From positions 1-18,438 of the forward strand of contig DHQX01000036.1 in assembly GCA_002411105.1 (NCBI GenBank): 18,438 nucleotides of DNA, in the 5' to 3' direction. The position numbers were made by a program, and so were the translations under genes. This document shows, piece after piece, positions 1 through 6,615 of the stretch (position 1 is its first letter; each line of letters begins with the position of its first letter). Below the pieces are notes generated by a model. It saw only the letters and a program-made list of their open reading frames with translations. It searched no databases and was not told the DNA's origin. The DNA comes from Christensenella sp. UBA5327. Its GTDB lineage: Bacteria > Bacillota > Clostridia > Christensenellales > Aristaeellaceae.

Positions 1-30
1 TCGGGTGCGGTGGCAAGGGTCATCGAGTAA
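1..30 (+). CDS. Possible 3' end of an upstream plus-strand gene (partial)
   Basis: Frame 1 reads nine codons (SGAVARVIE) and then a TAA stop at 28-30. A strong plus-strand terminator begins 28 nt later, which is the layout expected at the end of a gene or operon. The peptide is too short to assign to a family. The other two plus frames also stay open for a short distance, so the frame choice rests only on the stop lying just before the terminator. The start is outside the window. Confidence 0.35.
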   Translation, partial: SGAVARVIE

Positions 31-58
31 GCAATAGGCTCTCGTCAATTAATTGATC

Positions 59-86
59 AACCCGGCGATTTCTACGCCGGGTTTTT
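59..86 (+). terminator. Intrinsic terminator
   Basis: A perfect 7-bp GC-rich stem (CCCGGCG at 61-67, CGCCGGG at 75-81) has a 7-nt loop and is followed by TTTTT (82-86). Two further A-T pairs extend the base of the stem. The T-run is good only in the plus direction, so it closes a plus-strand transcript entering from the left of the window. Confidence 0.85.
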
Positions 87-111
87 GTGTGAGAAGAAGC
101 GCAGGATTTAA

Positions 112-556
112 CGAATAGATTTGGAGGTGATCGTGGCGTACCTCACCAACATATCCAGTCAGCGAAAAAAGAGAAATGACAGTGTGTGGGGCGCCCCGGC
201 GTAGACCAAGGCCAAAAGATGAAGAGAGCGTTTGATTTTTCAAAAGCGCAAGGACCAGTAAACAATTCTTTTTAAATAAGCCAGGCAAAACAATGAAGGG
301 AAACGGGGTAATCCTTGTCATACGGAATTAAAATGGCTTAGAATCGATCCTGTGGAACAATCAAAACAAAAGCGCATGCTTAATAACCAGAGCAGCATCA
401 CCTGAGGAACAGGATGACGATAAAAGCGAAAACAGCAAGGATAAGAGTGATCAACAAGCCCATGATAGGCTGTAACCCCTGATTCCAACAACAAAAGATT
501 CGGTTTCTCCTTAAAAGCGCAATCTATTCGCAAAAGATGCCTTTCGCGAATAGATT
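112..556. repeat. Three copies of a 10-bp word, two of them forming a hairpin
   Basis: CGAATAGATT occurs at 112-121 and 547-556 on the plus strand, and inverted (AATCTATTCG) at 521-530. The last two extend to 11-bp arms (AATCTATTCGC 521-531, GCGAATAGATT 546-556) around a 14-nt loop. The copy at 112-121 and the inverted copy at 521-530 could be read as terminal inverted repeats of a roughly 420-bp segment, but no target-site duplication or transposase is visible. The function is unknown. Confidence 0.5.
513..556 (-). terminator. Possible terminator of the ackA-rnhA transcript
   Basis: Read on the minus strand, the 11-bp inverted repeat (arms 556-546 and 531-521, 14-nt loop) is followed after 4 nt by a short TTTT (516-513). 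It lies about 55 nt past the rnhA stop. The stem is AT-rich, the loop is long and the T-run is short and displaced, so this would be a weak terminator. A smaller 5-bp hairpin (595-607) sits immediately after rnhA but has no T-run. Confidence 0.35.
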
Positions 557-610
557 GAAATGGTTTATGGATATCATCTCAGGGATTAACGATTAACCGG
601 CGCGGTTCTC

Positions 611-1132
611 TCAGGCTCGTTTGTTCTTCTCCTCCACCTCCGCGGTTGCGGTTGCGGGTGTCTGGTTGAAGGATTTTATGACCTGCTGGACTTCCATCTT
701 TGCCAGCTCGTCGCAGCGGTTGTTTTCGGGATGGTCTGCATGACCCGGCACCTTATGGAAGCTCACCTCATGCTTGCGCATGGCGATCAGCAGCAGGCGC
801 CACAGATCCTGGTTCTCCACCGGTTTTTTGTCAGCGGTCTTCCAGCCGTTGTTTTGCCATGAGTCAATCCAGCGCTTGTTAAAGGCATCCACCACATAGC
901 TTGAATCCGAATGCACCCGCACCTTGCAGGGCTCCTTCAAAGCACCCAAGGCGCTGATCACAGCAAACAGCTCCATTCGGTTGTTGGTGGTGTGGTGCAT
1001 GTTGCCGCTGATCTCTTTGGCGTGCTCGCCGTACTTGAGGATGGCAGCCCATCCCCCGGGCCCCGGGTTGCCGGAACAGGCGCCGTCAGTGTAGATATCC
1101 ACAGTCCGGCGCTGCGTCTGCTGCTGTGTCAT
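611..1132 (-). CDS. rnhA: Ribonuclease HI
   Basis: The product cleaves the RNA strand of RNA-DNA hybrids such as primers and R-loops. The protein has 173 residues, somewhat longer than the roughly 155 of E. coli RnhA because of an Ala/Thr/Glu/Lys-rich tail. All four metal-binding acids are visible: Asp16 in YTDGACSGNPGPGG, Glu54 in NNRMEL, Asp76 in HSDSSYV and Asp141 in NNRCDELA. His131, in VPGHADHPENN, matches the mobile catalytic-loop histidine. Trp88, Trp92 and Trp97 lie in the basic handle region typical of bacterial type 1 enzymes. The ATG (1132-1130) shares one base with the ackA stop (TGATG), so translation is probably coupled to ackA. No separate promoter was seen. Family assignment is secure; the pairing with ackA has no known functional reason. 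Confidence 0.96.
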   Translation of the reverse strand: MTQQQTQRRTVDIYTDGACSGNPGPGGWAAILKYGEHAKEISGNMHHTTNNRMELFAVISALGALKEPCKVRVHSDSSYVVDAFNKRWIDSWQNNGWKTADKKPVENQDLWRLLLIAMRKHEVSFHKVPGHADHPENNRCDELAKMEVQQVIKSFNQTPATATAEVEEKNKRA

Positions 1133-2331
1133 CAGGCCTTCCCGCTCACCAGTTCTTTGGTGTCCCGGGCGATGACCAGCTCCTCATTGGTGGGGATCAC
1201 CAGCAGTTTCACCTGGCTGCCGTCTGCGGATATATCCGCTTCCTTCCCCCGCACCTTGTTCTTCGCCTTGTCAAGCTCAATGCCCATAAAGGCCATGTCA
1301 CTGAGCACCGCTTCGCGTAGCTCGGCGCTGTTTTCACCGATGCCTGCGGTAAACACGACCACGTCCACACCGCCCATCATGGCCGCGTAGGCGGCGATAT
1401 ATTTTTTGATGCCCCGGGTGAGCATGTTCAGAGCGGTCTTCGCCTGCGGATTGCCTTCCGCAGCGGAGTTTTCAACATCCCGCATGTCGCTGCTCACCCC
1501 GCTAACACCCAGAAATCCGCTCTTTTTGTTGAGAATTTCGAGCATTTCATCGATATTGATGCCCTCTGATTTCATGATGAACTGCAGGGCAGCCGGGTCC
1601 ATGGTGCCGCTGCGGGTGCCCATGAGCACCCCTTCAAGGGGGGTGAGGCCCATGCTGGTATCCACGCTCTTGCCATGGTCCACAGCGCAGATGGAAGATC
1701 CATTGCCCAGGTGGCAAGTGACGATGCGCAGGTCGTTTACGTCCTTGCCCAGGAAAGCCGCACCCCGCCTGGCCACGTAGCGATGGCTGGTGCCATGGAA
1801 GCCATAGCGCCTGACCCGCAGGCGTGTGTAATAATCATAAGGAATGCCATACAGATAAGCCTGGGGAGGCATGGTCTGATGGAAGGAGGTATCAAACACC
1901 GCCACCATGGGTTTGTCGGGCATCACCTTCAGGCATGCCTGGATGCCCATCAGGTTGGCGGGGTTATGCAGCGGCGCCAGAGGGATGTTGTCCTCAATGG
2001 CCTTAAGGCAGGCTTCATCAATGAGGGTAGAGGCGGTAAAGGTCTCCCCGCCCTGCACCACCCGGTGTCCCACGGCGCTGATCTCATCCATGCTCTTCAA
2101 CACCCCATGTTGGGGGTCAGTCAGCGCTTTGATCATCTGCTTGCTGGCTTCAATATGGTCATTCATGGGCAGCTCAACGGTGTACTTGTCCTCCCCCACC
2201 GTCTGCTTCAGCTTGCTGCCTGGGATGCCGATGCGCTCGATCAGCCCTTTGACCAAGGTGGATTCATCCGTCATATCAATCACTTGATACTTCAGGGATG
2301 AGGAACCAGCGTTGACGATCAGAATTTTCAT
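1132..2331 (-). CDS. ackA: Acetate kinase
   Basis: This cytoplasmic enzyme interconverts acetyl phosphate + ADP and acetate + ATP, the ATP-yielding step of acetate fermentation. The 399-residue length is normal. The N-terminal signature NAGSSSLKY has Asn7 and Ser10. Other family residues visible are Arg90 (GHRVVQGGE), Asp147 (FDTSFH), His179 (YGFHGTSHRY), the phosphate-binding loop HLGNGSS (207-213), Arg240 (MGTRSGTMDP), the adenosine motif AGIGENS (329-335) and Glu383 (TNEE). The ATG is preceded by GGAGGG (2343-2338) at 6-nt spacing. The usual partner pta (phosphotransacetylase) is not next to it; rnhA follows instead, sharing one base. A promoter-like TATAAT lies just upstream. Confidence 0.98.
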   Translation of the reverse strand: MKILIVNAGSSSLKYQVIDMTDESTLVKGLIERIGIPGSKLKQTVGEDKYTVELPMNDHIEASKQMIKALTDPQHGVLKSMDEISAVGHRVVQGGETFTASTLIDEACLKAIEDNIPLAPLHNPANLMGIQACLKVMPDKPMVAVFDTSFHQTMPPQAYLYGIPYDYYTRLRVRRYGFHGTSHRYVARRGAAFLGKDVNDLRIVTCHLGNGSSICAVDHGKSVDTSMGLTPLEGVLMGTRSGTMDPAALQFIMKSEGINIDEMLEILNKKSGFLGVSGVSSDMRDVENSAAEGNPQAKTALNMLTRGIKKYIAAYAAMMGGVDVVVFTAGIGENSAELREAVLSDMAFMGIELDKAKNKVRGKEADISADGSQVKLLVIPTNEELVIARDTKELVSGKA

Positions 2332-2361
2332 AACATGCCCTCCAGTATTTTCATCTTTTCT

Positions 2362-2395
2362 ATTATAGCCAATTGAGCCATAAAAATAAAGTCAA
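2362..2395 (-). promoter_or_regulatory. Likely promoter of ackA-rnhA
   Basis: A perfect TATAAT (2367-2362, minus strand) lies about 30 nt before the ackA ATG, leaving a leader of roughly 24 nt. A TTGACT (2395-2390) is present but with a 22-bp spacer, too long for a standard sigma-70 site. Either a weaker -35 is used or another factor helps. The -10 is the strong part of the call. Confidence 0.5.
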
Positions 2396-2412
2396 TTCTG
2401 CTGGGATAAGCC

Positions 2413-2450
2413 TTAAAATGCAGAAGAACCGCATTAAACGGTTCTTCTGC
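2413..2450 (-). terminator. Terminator of the tRNA-Ser gene
   Basis: A perfect 12-bp stem (2420-2431 with 2439-2450) has a 7-nt loop and is followed on the minus strand by ATTTTAA. It begins 5 nt after the tRNA CCA end. There is no T-run in the plus direction, so it serves the minus-strand tRNA and separates it from the ackA promoter. Confidence 0.85.
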
Positions 2451-2455
2451 CGCCT

Positions 2456-2546
2456 TGGCGGAGAGTCAGGGATTTGAACCCTGGTGACGCTATTAACGCC
2501 AACACGATTTCCAGTCGTGCGCCTTCGACCACTCAGCCAACTCTCC
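2456..2546 (-). tRNA. tRNA-Ser, anticodon GGA
   Basis: The acceptor stem GGAGAGT (2546-2540) pairs with ACTCTCC (2466-2460), followed by discriminator G and an encoded CCA (2458-2456). The anticodon loop CTGGAAA gives anticodon GGA, which reads UCC and UCU serine codons. The long variable arm (GTTGGCGTTAATAGCGTCAC region) is class II, as expected for serine. The T-loop GGTTCAAATCC is standard. Total length is about 91 nt. It has its own promoter (2566-2594) and terminator (2413-2450), so it is a single-gene unit. Confidence 0.97.
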
Positions 2547-2565
2547 ATACGCCGGCGCGAAAGAC

Positions 2566-2594
2566 AATATATCATAGAATCCCTTGCGCGTCAA
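2566..2594 (-). promoter_or_regulatory. Promoter of tRNA-Ser
   Basis: On the minus strand, TTGACG (2594-2589), a 17-bp spacer and TATATT (2571-2566) form a near-consensus sigma-70/sigma-A site. The -10 lies about 20 nt before the mature tRNA 5' end. It is back to back with the plus-strand promoter at 2604-2632: the two -35 boxes are only 9 bp apart. Confidence 0.8.
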
Positions 2595-2603
2595 CGCATT
2601 TAC

Positions 2604-2632
2604 TTGACAGGATTTTCACTATCCAGCATAAT
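2604..2632 (+). promoter_or_regulatory. Promoter of the DUF512-der-plsY operon
   Basis: A consensus -35 TTGACA (2604-2609), a 17-bp spacer and a -10 CATAAT (2627-2632) place the start of transcription near 2639. That leaves a leader of only about 18 nt before the ATG at 2657, just enough for the ribosome site. No riboswitch or attenuator fits in that space. Confidence 0.8.
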
Positions 2633-2644
2633 GCGAGAGGTTAT

Positions 2645-2650
2645 GGGAGG
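2645..2650 (+). promoter_or_regulatory. Ribosome binding site deciding the DUF512 gene start
   Basis: GGGAGG at 2645-2650 lies 6 nt before ATG 2657. The open frame runs upstream to about 2474, but that extension crosses the tRNA gene and both promoters. This site therefore fixes the true start at 2657. Confidence 0.8.
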
Positions 2651-2656
2651 AACAGG

Positions 2657-3994
2657 ATGCGGAAGATTTCAGCGGTTCTGACGGGCAGTCTGGCACAGCG
2701 CCGGGGTTTGAAACCCGGCGATACTGTGCTGTCCATCAACGGTGAGCCGCTCCTGGATGAGATTGATTATCAGGCGCTGACCGCAAAAAGACATGTGCGG
2801 ATGATGGTCAGACGGGCTGACGGTAGCCAGCGTGAGGTGGATTTTGTCAAAGCGGTCGGGCATCCGCTCGGTCTCCAGTTTGAGGATTCGCTGATCTGCA
2901 GCCCCAAGACCTGCGGCAACAACTGCCTGTTCTGCTTTGTGGACCAGCTGCCCCCCGGGCTTCGGCAATCCCTGTACCTGAAGGATGATGACTGGCGCCT
3001 GAGCCTGCTGACGGGCAACTTTGTCACGCTCACAAACGTTGGAGACCGGGAGTTTTCCCGCATCCTGCGCCGGAAGGCATCGCCTCTGTATATATCCGTG
3101 CAGGCCACTGACAGCGCGGTGCGTCAGGCTATGATCCGCCACCCCCATGCCGGCAAGCTGATGGACCGGCTTAATCAGCTTAGGCTGGCAGGCCTGGCCT
3201 TTCATTGCCAGATCGTCCTTTGCCCTGGTATCAACGATGGGAAGGTGCTGGAGCAGTCCATCCGTGACCTGATGGCCCTGTCCCCCGCGGCCCTCTCCCT
3301 GGCCCTGGTGCCGGTGGGGCTGACCCGATACAGGGATGGCCTTTCCCCCATCCGCGGCTTCACCCGGGACGATGCTGAAAAAGTGCTTGAAGTGACAAAG
3401 AAGTATCAAAGAATCGCGCAACAGGAGCTGGGGACGCGTTTTGTGTTCCCAGCGGATGAGCTGATCAGCCTCGCTGGAGAAAAAATCCCCCAGCCAAGCT
3501 ATTACGAGCATTTTGCGCAGATTGAAAACGGTATCGGGATGTTGAGCCAGTTTGAGGAAGGTTTGCATGAGGCGGCCAGCCAGGACAAGCTGCTGACAGC
3601 GCCTGGGACAGAGAAAAACGTGATCCTTCCCTGCGGTACTTCGGTGGCTCCTTATCTGAAGGGCTGGGTTAGCCAATACGCCCCCAAGGGCCTGAAAACG
3701 CTGGTGCGGCCCATCACCAACACTTTTTTTGGCGAGACGGTCACAGTGTCCGGCCTCATCTGCGGACAGGATCTGGTGGAGCAGCTAAAGGGGATCCAGG
3801 CTGACGCGGTGATCATTGTAGATGAGATGCTCAACAGCGACAACACGCTGTTTCTGGATGATATGACGCCTGATGAGGCGCAGCGTGCCCTGGGCAAGCC
3901 CCTGGTGGTGTGCCAGAACCGGGGTGAAGCCTTTTACAAGGCCATGAAAGCCGTGAGCCTGGGCGAGATTAAAGGAGATGTTACCTATGTTTAA
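2657..3994 (+). CDS. DUF512 family protein: PDZ, radical-SAM-like and DUF512 domains
   Basis: This 445-residue protein belongs to a family of putative iron-sulfur oxidoreductases found in Clostridia and cyanobacteria; its biochemical role is not established. A short PDZ-like segment lies at about 1-65 (LAQRRGLKPGDTVLSINGEP). Next comes a radical-SAM-like region with Cys86-X3-Cys90-X2-Cys93 in CGNNCLFCFVDQLP, plus an extra Cys81 just before it. The family stretch LKDDDWRLSLLTGNFVTLTN follows, and the DUF512 domain fills roughly the C-terminal half to VIIVDEMLNSDN. The CX3CX2C spacing is that of radical SAM enzymes, so a 4Fe-4S cluster and S-adenosylmethionine use are inferred, not shown. It is the first gene of an operon and overlaps der by 8 nt, an arrangement conserved in Clostridia, which hints at a link to ribosome or RNA maturation. 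Confidence 0.9.
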   Translation: MRKISAVLTGSLAQRRGLKPGDTVLSINGEPLLDEIDYQALTAKRHVRMMVRRADGSQREVDFVKAVGHPLGLQFEDSLICSPKTCGNNCLFCFVDQLPPGLRQSLYLKDDDWRLSLLTGNFVTLTNVGDREFSRILRRKASPLYISVQATDSAVRQAMIRHPHAGKLMDRLNQLRLAGLAFHCQIVLCPGINDGKVLEQSIRDLMALSPAALSLALVPVGLTRYRDGLSPIRGFTRDDAEKVLEVTKKYQRIAQQELGTRFVFPADELISLAGEKIPQPSYYEHFAQIENGIGMLSQFEEGLHEAASQDKLLTAPGTEKNVILPCGTSVAPYLKGWVSQYAPKGLKTLVRPITNTFFGETVTVSGLICGQDLVEQLKGIQADAVIIVDEMLNSDNTLFLDDMTPDEAQRALGKPLVVCQNRGEAFYKAMKAVSLGEIKGDVTYV

Positions 3995-5327
3995 ACCCCT
4001 GGTGGCGATTGTGGGCCGCCCCAATGTGGGAAAATCCACATTCTTTAACGTGATTGCAGGCCAGCGCATCGCCATCGTGAAGGATACCCCCGGGGTCACC
4101 CGGGACCGCATCTATGCCGATACCACTTGGAACGGCCGGGATTTCACGCTGATTGATACAGGCGGCATTGATCCCCACAGTGAGGATGTGCTGCTTTCTC
4201 AGATGCGCAAACAGGCGGAGATTGCCATTGAGACCGCCGACTTGATCTGCTTTTTTGTCGATGCCAGGACCGGCCTCACCCATCAGGATGAGGAGATCGC
4301 CGATATCCTGCGCCGTTCTCACAAACCGGTGCTGCTCATCGCCAACAAGCTGGATCATCAGGGATTGGATGACATCATCTATGAAGGCTATGCCCTGGGC
4401 CTGGGTGAGGCGGTGGGCATCTCCAGCACCAACATGCTGGGGCTGGGCGATGTGCTGGATGAGATCGTGGCCCGGCTGCCAGAGGAAGCCAAAGAAACAG
4501 AGGGTGAAGACGCAAAAATCATCAACCTGGCCATTGTGGGGCGCCCCAATGTGGGAAAAAGCAGCCTCACCAACCGGCTGTTGGGCGAGGAACGGGTGAT
4601 GGTGAGTGATATCCCCGGCACCACCCGGGATGCCATTGACACGCGATTTGAGGCCCCGGACGGCACGGTATATAATATCATCGATACCGCGGGCATCAGG
4701 CGCAAACGGGCGATTGAGGATGAGAGCGTGGAGCGTTACAGCGTCCTGCGCAGCATTGCCGCCATCAAGCGCTGCGATGTGGCGCTGTTGATCCTGGACG
4801 CTCAGGACGGGGTGACGGAGCAGGACATGCGCATTGCTGGGATGATCCGTGAAGAAGGCAAGGCGCTGGTGATCACCATCAACAAATGGGACCTGATCGA
4901 CAAGGAAACCGGCACCCTGGAAACATTCCAGAAGGATGTGCTGGGGAAACTCGTCTTTGTGGATTATGCGCCGGTGTTGTTTATCTCCGCCCTGTCAGGC
5001 AAGCGCGTGCAGCTGGTCTGGGAGGAGATCTCCCGCGTCTACGCCCAGGCCACCAAGCATGTGCCCACAGGGGCGCTGAACGATGTGCTGGGAGACGCGC
5101 AGATCGCTGTTCAGCCGCCCATGACAGGGGGCCGGCGGCTTAAAATCTTCTACGCCACCCAGCAGGGCACACTCCCCCCCAGCTTTATCTTCTTTGTCAA
5201 TGATGAAAAACTGATGCACTTTGCCTACGAACGGTATCTTGAAAACAAACTGCGCCAAGCCTTTGATTTTACAGGCACGCCCATCCGGTTTATTCTCCGG
5301 GAAAGGGACAAAGGTGAACTGACATGA
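3987..5327 (+). CDS. der: Ribosome biogenesis GTPase Der (EngA)
   Basis: Der is an essential double-GTPase that binds the 50S subunit and helps its late assembly. The protein has 446 residues, normal for the family. First G domain: GRPNVGKS at 10-17, DTGG at 57-60, NKLD at 120-123. Second G domain: GRPNVGKS at 185-192, DTAG at 233-236, NKWD at 299-302. A KH-like RNA-binding domain fills about 355-440. The ATG at 3987 has GGAG 9-12 nt upstream (within 3971-3980) and lies inside the end of the DUF512 gene, overlapping it by 8 nt. An in-frame alternative at 3978 would start on the ribosome site and is less likely. The stop overlaps the plsY start by 4 nt (ATGA). Confidence 0.98.
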   Translation: MFKPLVAIVGRPNVGKSTFFNVIAGQRIAIVKDTPGVTRDRIYADTTWNGRDFTLIDTGGIDPHSEDVLLSQMRKQAEIAIETADLICFFVDARTGLTHQDEEIADILRRSHKPVLLIANKLDHQGLDDIIYEGYALGLGEAVGISSTNMLGLGDVLDEIVARLPEEAKETEGEDAKIINLAIVGRPNVGKSSLTNRLLGEERVMVSDIPGTTRDAIDTRFEAPDGTVYNIIDTAGIRRKRAIEDESVERYSVLRSIAAIKRCDVALLILDAQDGVTEQDMRIAGMIREEGKALVITINKWDLIDKETGTLETFQKDVLGKLVFVDYAPVLFISALSGKRVQLVWEEISRVYAQATKHVPTGALNDVLGDAQIAVQPPMTGGRRLKIFYATQQGTLPPSFIFFVNDEKLMHFAYERYLENKLRQAFDFTGTPIRFILRERDKGELT

Positions 5328-5932
5328 TCATCCTTGGATACATCGCCGCGTCGGTCCTCGCGTATTTCCTGGGCAGCATCTCTCCCGGCATCATCATCTC
5401 ATCGCATTTTGGCACCGATATCCGCAAACAAGGCAGCAAAAGCACCGGCGCCACCAACATGACCCGGGTGATGGGGCTGCGCTTTGGTCTGCTCACCTTT
5501 ATAGGCGATTTTTTGAAAGCCGCCGTGGCCGTGATGATTGGGCGGCTGATCGCCGGTGATCCGGGGGCGCTGCTGGCCGGGCTGTCTGTGGTGATCGGGC
5601 ACAACTGGCCCGCGTTTTACCAGTTCAAAGGTGGCAAAGGCATTGCCTGCTCCGTGGCGGTGTTGCTGTTCATCTGCCCCGTCCAGGGGCTGATCGGCTC
5701 CATCGCCGGGATTGCGGTGATAGCCCTCACCCGCTATGTGTCCCTGGGCAGCCTCAGTGTGCTTCTGGTCTCGGCGGTCCTCATTGTGATCATGAAGCCT
5801 TTTTGGCCGGTGGGCCTTTGGGCGCTCATGCTGTTGGCGCTGGGCGTCTATCAGCACCGGACCAATATCAGCCGGCTGCTCAGTGGAAAAGAGAATAAAC
5901 TGGATCTGAAACCCGCCAAGAAAAGCAACTGA
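5324..5932 (+). CDS. plsY: Glycerol-3-phosphate acyltransferase PlsY
   Basis: This integral membrane enzyme transfers an acyl group from acyl-phosphate to glycerol-3-phosphate, giving lysophosphatidate, the first step of phospholipid synthesis. It has 202 residues with about five hydrophobic segments. Family motifs visible are GSISPG near the N terminus, the second motif (GSKSTGATNMTR) and the third (GHNWPAFYQFKGGKGIA). The second motif usually reads GSGNxGATN; here Gly and Asn are replaced by Lys and Ser, which is worth noting. The tail after the last segment is Lys-rich. The ATG overlaps the der stop by 4 nt, implying coupled translation. It is last in the operon, and only 3 nt separate its stop from that of the convergent pgmB. 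Confidence 0.95.
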   Translation: MIILGYIAASVLAYFLGSISPGIIISSHFGTDIRKQGSKSTGATNMTRVMGLRFGLLTFIGDFLKAAVAVMIGRLIAGDPGALLAGLSVVIGHNWPAFYQFKGGKGIACSVAVLLFICPVQGLIGSIAGIAVIALTRYVSLGSLSVLLVSAVLIVIMKPFWPVGLWALMLLALGVYQHRTNISRLLSGKENKLDLKPAKKSN

Positions 5933-5935
5933 ACT

Positions 5936-6598
5936 TTATACTTCATCCGCATTCTGCGCGGCCACCCAAGCAGGCAGGTCAAAATCCGCCAGGGAGTCCG
6001 CGCTGATGGCTGCCCCCGGATGCCGCCTGGCCGCACCCAACCCCAGGCATGGCATGCCTGCGTTCAGGGCGGCTTCTACACCGGCTTCCGCGTCCTCCAC
6101 CACCAGGCACTGTGTAGGTGCCACGCCCAGCATATCAGCCGCCAGCAGGAACACATCCGGGTCAGGTTTGCTGCGCTTGATGCCGTTGCCGTCGGCTATC
6201 GCGTCAAAAAGCTCCGTGATTCCCAGCCTCTCAAGAATTTTAGGCGCGTTCTTGCTGGATGAGCCGATGGCGGTTTTAATGCCCATGCCGCGCAGCTTTG
6301 TAACCGCGTTATAGGCGCCCGGCAACAGGTCGTTGGCGCTGATGCTTTCTATAAGCGCCACATACAAGTCATTCTTGTACGCGGCCAGACTTTGCTTTTC
6401 ATGGTCGGTATAGGCTCGGTCCGCCTTTTCCAGCACGATGTCAAGGCTTTCCATCCGGCTCACCCCGCGCAGGCGCTCATTATCCTGACGGCTGAAGGGG
6501 ATGCCCTCCCGCTCAGCCAGCGCACGCCAGGCCTGATAATGGCATTCGTCCGTGGAAACAATGACGCCATCCAGGTCAAAAATCACCGCTTGTATCAA
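5936..6598 (-). CDS. pgmB: Beta-phosphoglucomutase-like HAD hydrolase
   Basis: The protein has 220 residues from a TTG start. It looks like a beta-phosphoglucomutase, which interconverts beta-glucose 1-phosphate and glucose 6-phosphate after maltose, trehalose or similar phosphorolysis. Key residues fall where the Lactococcus enzyme has them: Asp8 and Asp10 (FDLDGV), Thr16, and the cap-domain loop RLRGVSRMESL. Downstream are the HAD motifs GSSSKNA, KRSKPDPDVF (lysine) and VVEDAEAGVEA (paired Glu-Asp). The start is fixed by GGAGG 6 nt upstream; a longer frame (7 more residues) would put this site inside the gene. It follows polC with an 17-nt gap and probably shares its transcript. No maltose or trehalose phosphorylase lies nearby, so a different sugar-phosphate substrate is possible. 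Confidence 0.88.
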   Translation of the reverse strand: MIQAVIFDLDGVIVSTDECHYQAWRALAEREGIPFSRQDNERLRGVSRMESLDIVLEKADRAYTDHEKQSLAAYKNDLYVALIESISANDLLPGAYNAVTKLRGMGIKTAIGSSSKNAPKILERLGITELFDAIADGNGIKRSKPDPDVFLLAADMLGVAPTQCLVVEDAEAGVEAALNAGMPCLGLGAARRHPGAAISADSLADFDLPAWVAAQNADEV

Positions 6599-6604
6599 GG
6601 CACA

Positions 6605-6609
6605 CCTCC
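6605..6609 (-). promoter_or_regulatory. Ribosome binding site deciding the TTG start of pgmB
   Basis: GGAGG (6609-6605, minus strand) lies 6 nt before TTG 6598, within the short gap after the polC stop. From this start the product begins MIQAVIFDLDGV, aligning the catalytic aspartates at positions 8 and 10. Confidence 0.75.
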
Positions 6610-6615
6610 AATTAG

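Larger units (their letters stand above)
87..610. other. AT-richer intergenic stretch without a convincing gene
   Basis: This stretch is visibly richer in A+T than the flanking genes. Two minus-strand open frames (about 49-321 and 318-533) cross it. The first runs through the 59-86 terminator and the second needs a TTG start inside a hairpin; neither has a ribosome site or a recognisable product, so neither is called. Two tiny plus-strand frames do have Shine-Dalgarno-like sequences: GTG at 133 to TAG at 202-204 (23 residues, preceded by GGAGGTGA at 123-130), and ATG at 414 to TGA at 480-482 (22 residues, preceded by GAGGA at 404-408). They may be chance or decayed remnants. The stretch also holds repeats of a 10-bp word and a tandem GATTAAC pair (584-597). 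Confidence 0.6.

Noticed and set aside
49..321. 90-residue minus-strand open frame
   Set aside because: It ends by running through the strong terminator at 59-86, has no ribosome site and shows no recognisable domain.
318..533. 71-residue minus-strand open frame
   Set aside because: It would start at a TTG inside the 521-556 hairpin, with no ribosome site and a low-information sequence.
2363..2575. 70-residue minus-strand open frame
   Set aside because: It lies across the tRNA-Ser gene and its terminator; it is a by-product of the tRNA sequence.
2474..2656. 61-residue N-terminal extension of the DUF512 protein
   Set aside because: It would overlap the tRNA and both promoters; the ribosome site at 2645-2650 and the family start support 2657.
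2669..3676. 335-residue minus-strand frame opposite the DUF512 gene
   Set aside because: It is a shadow: the opposite strand encodes a clear family protein with cysteine motifs, and this frame has no recognisable domain.
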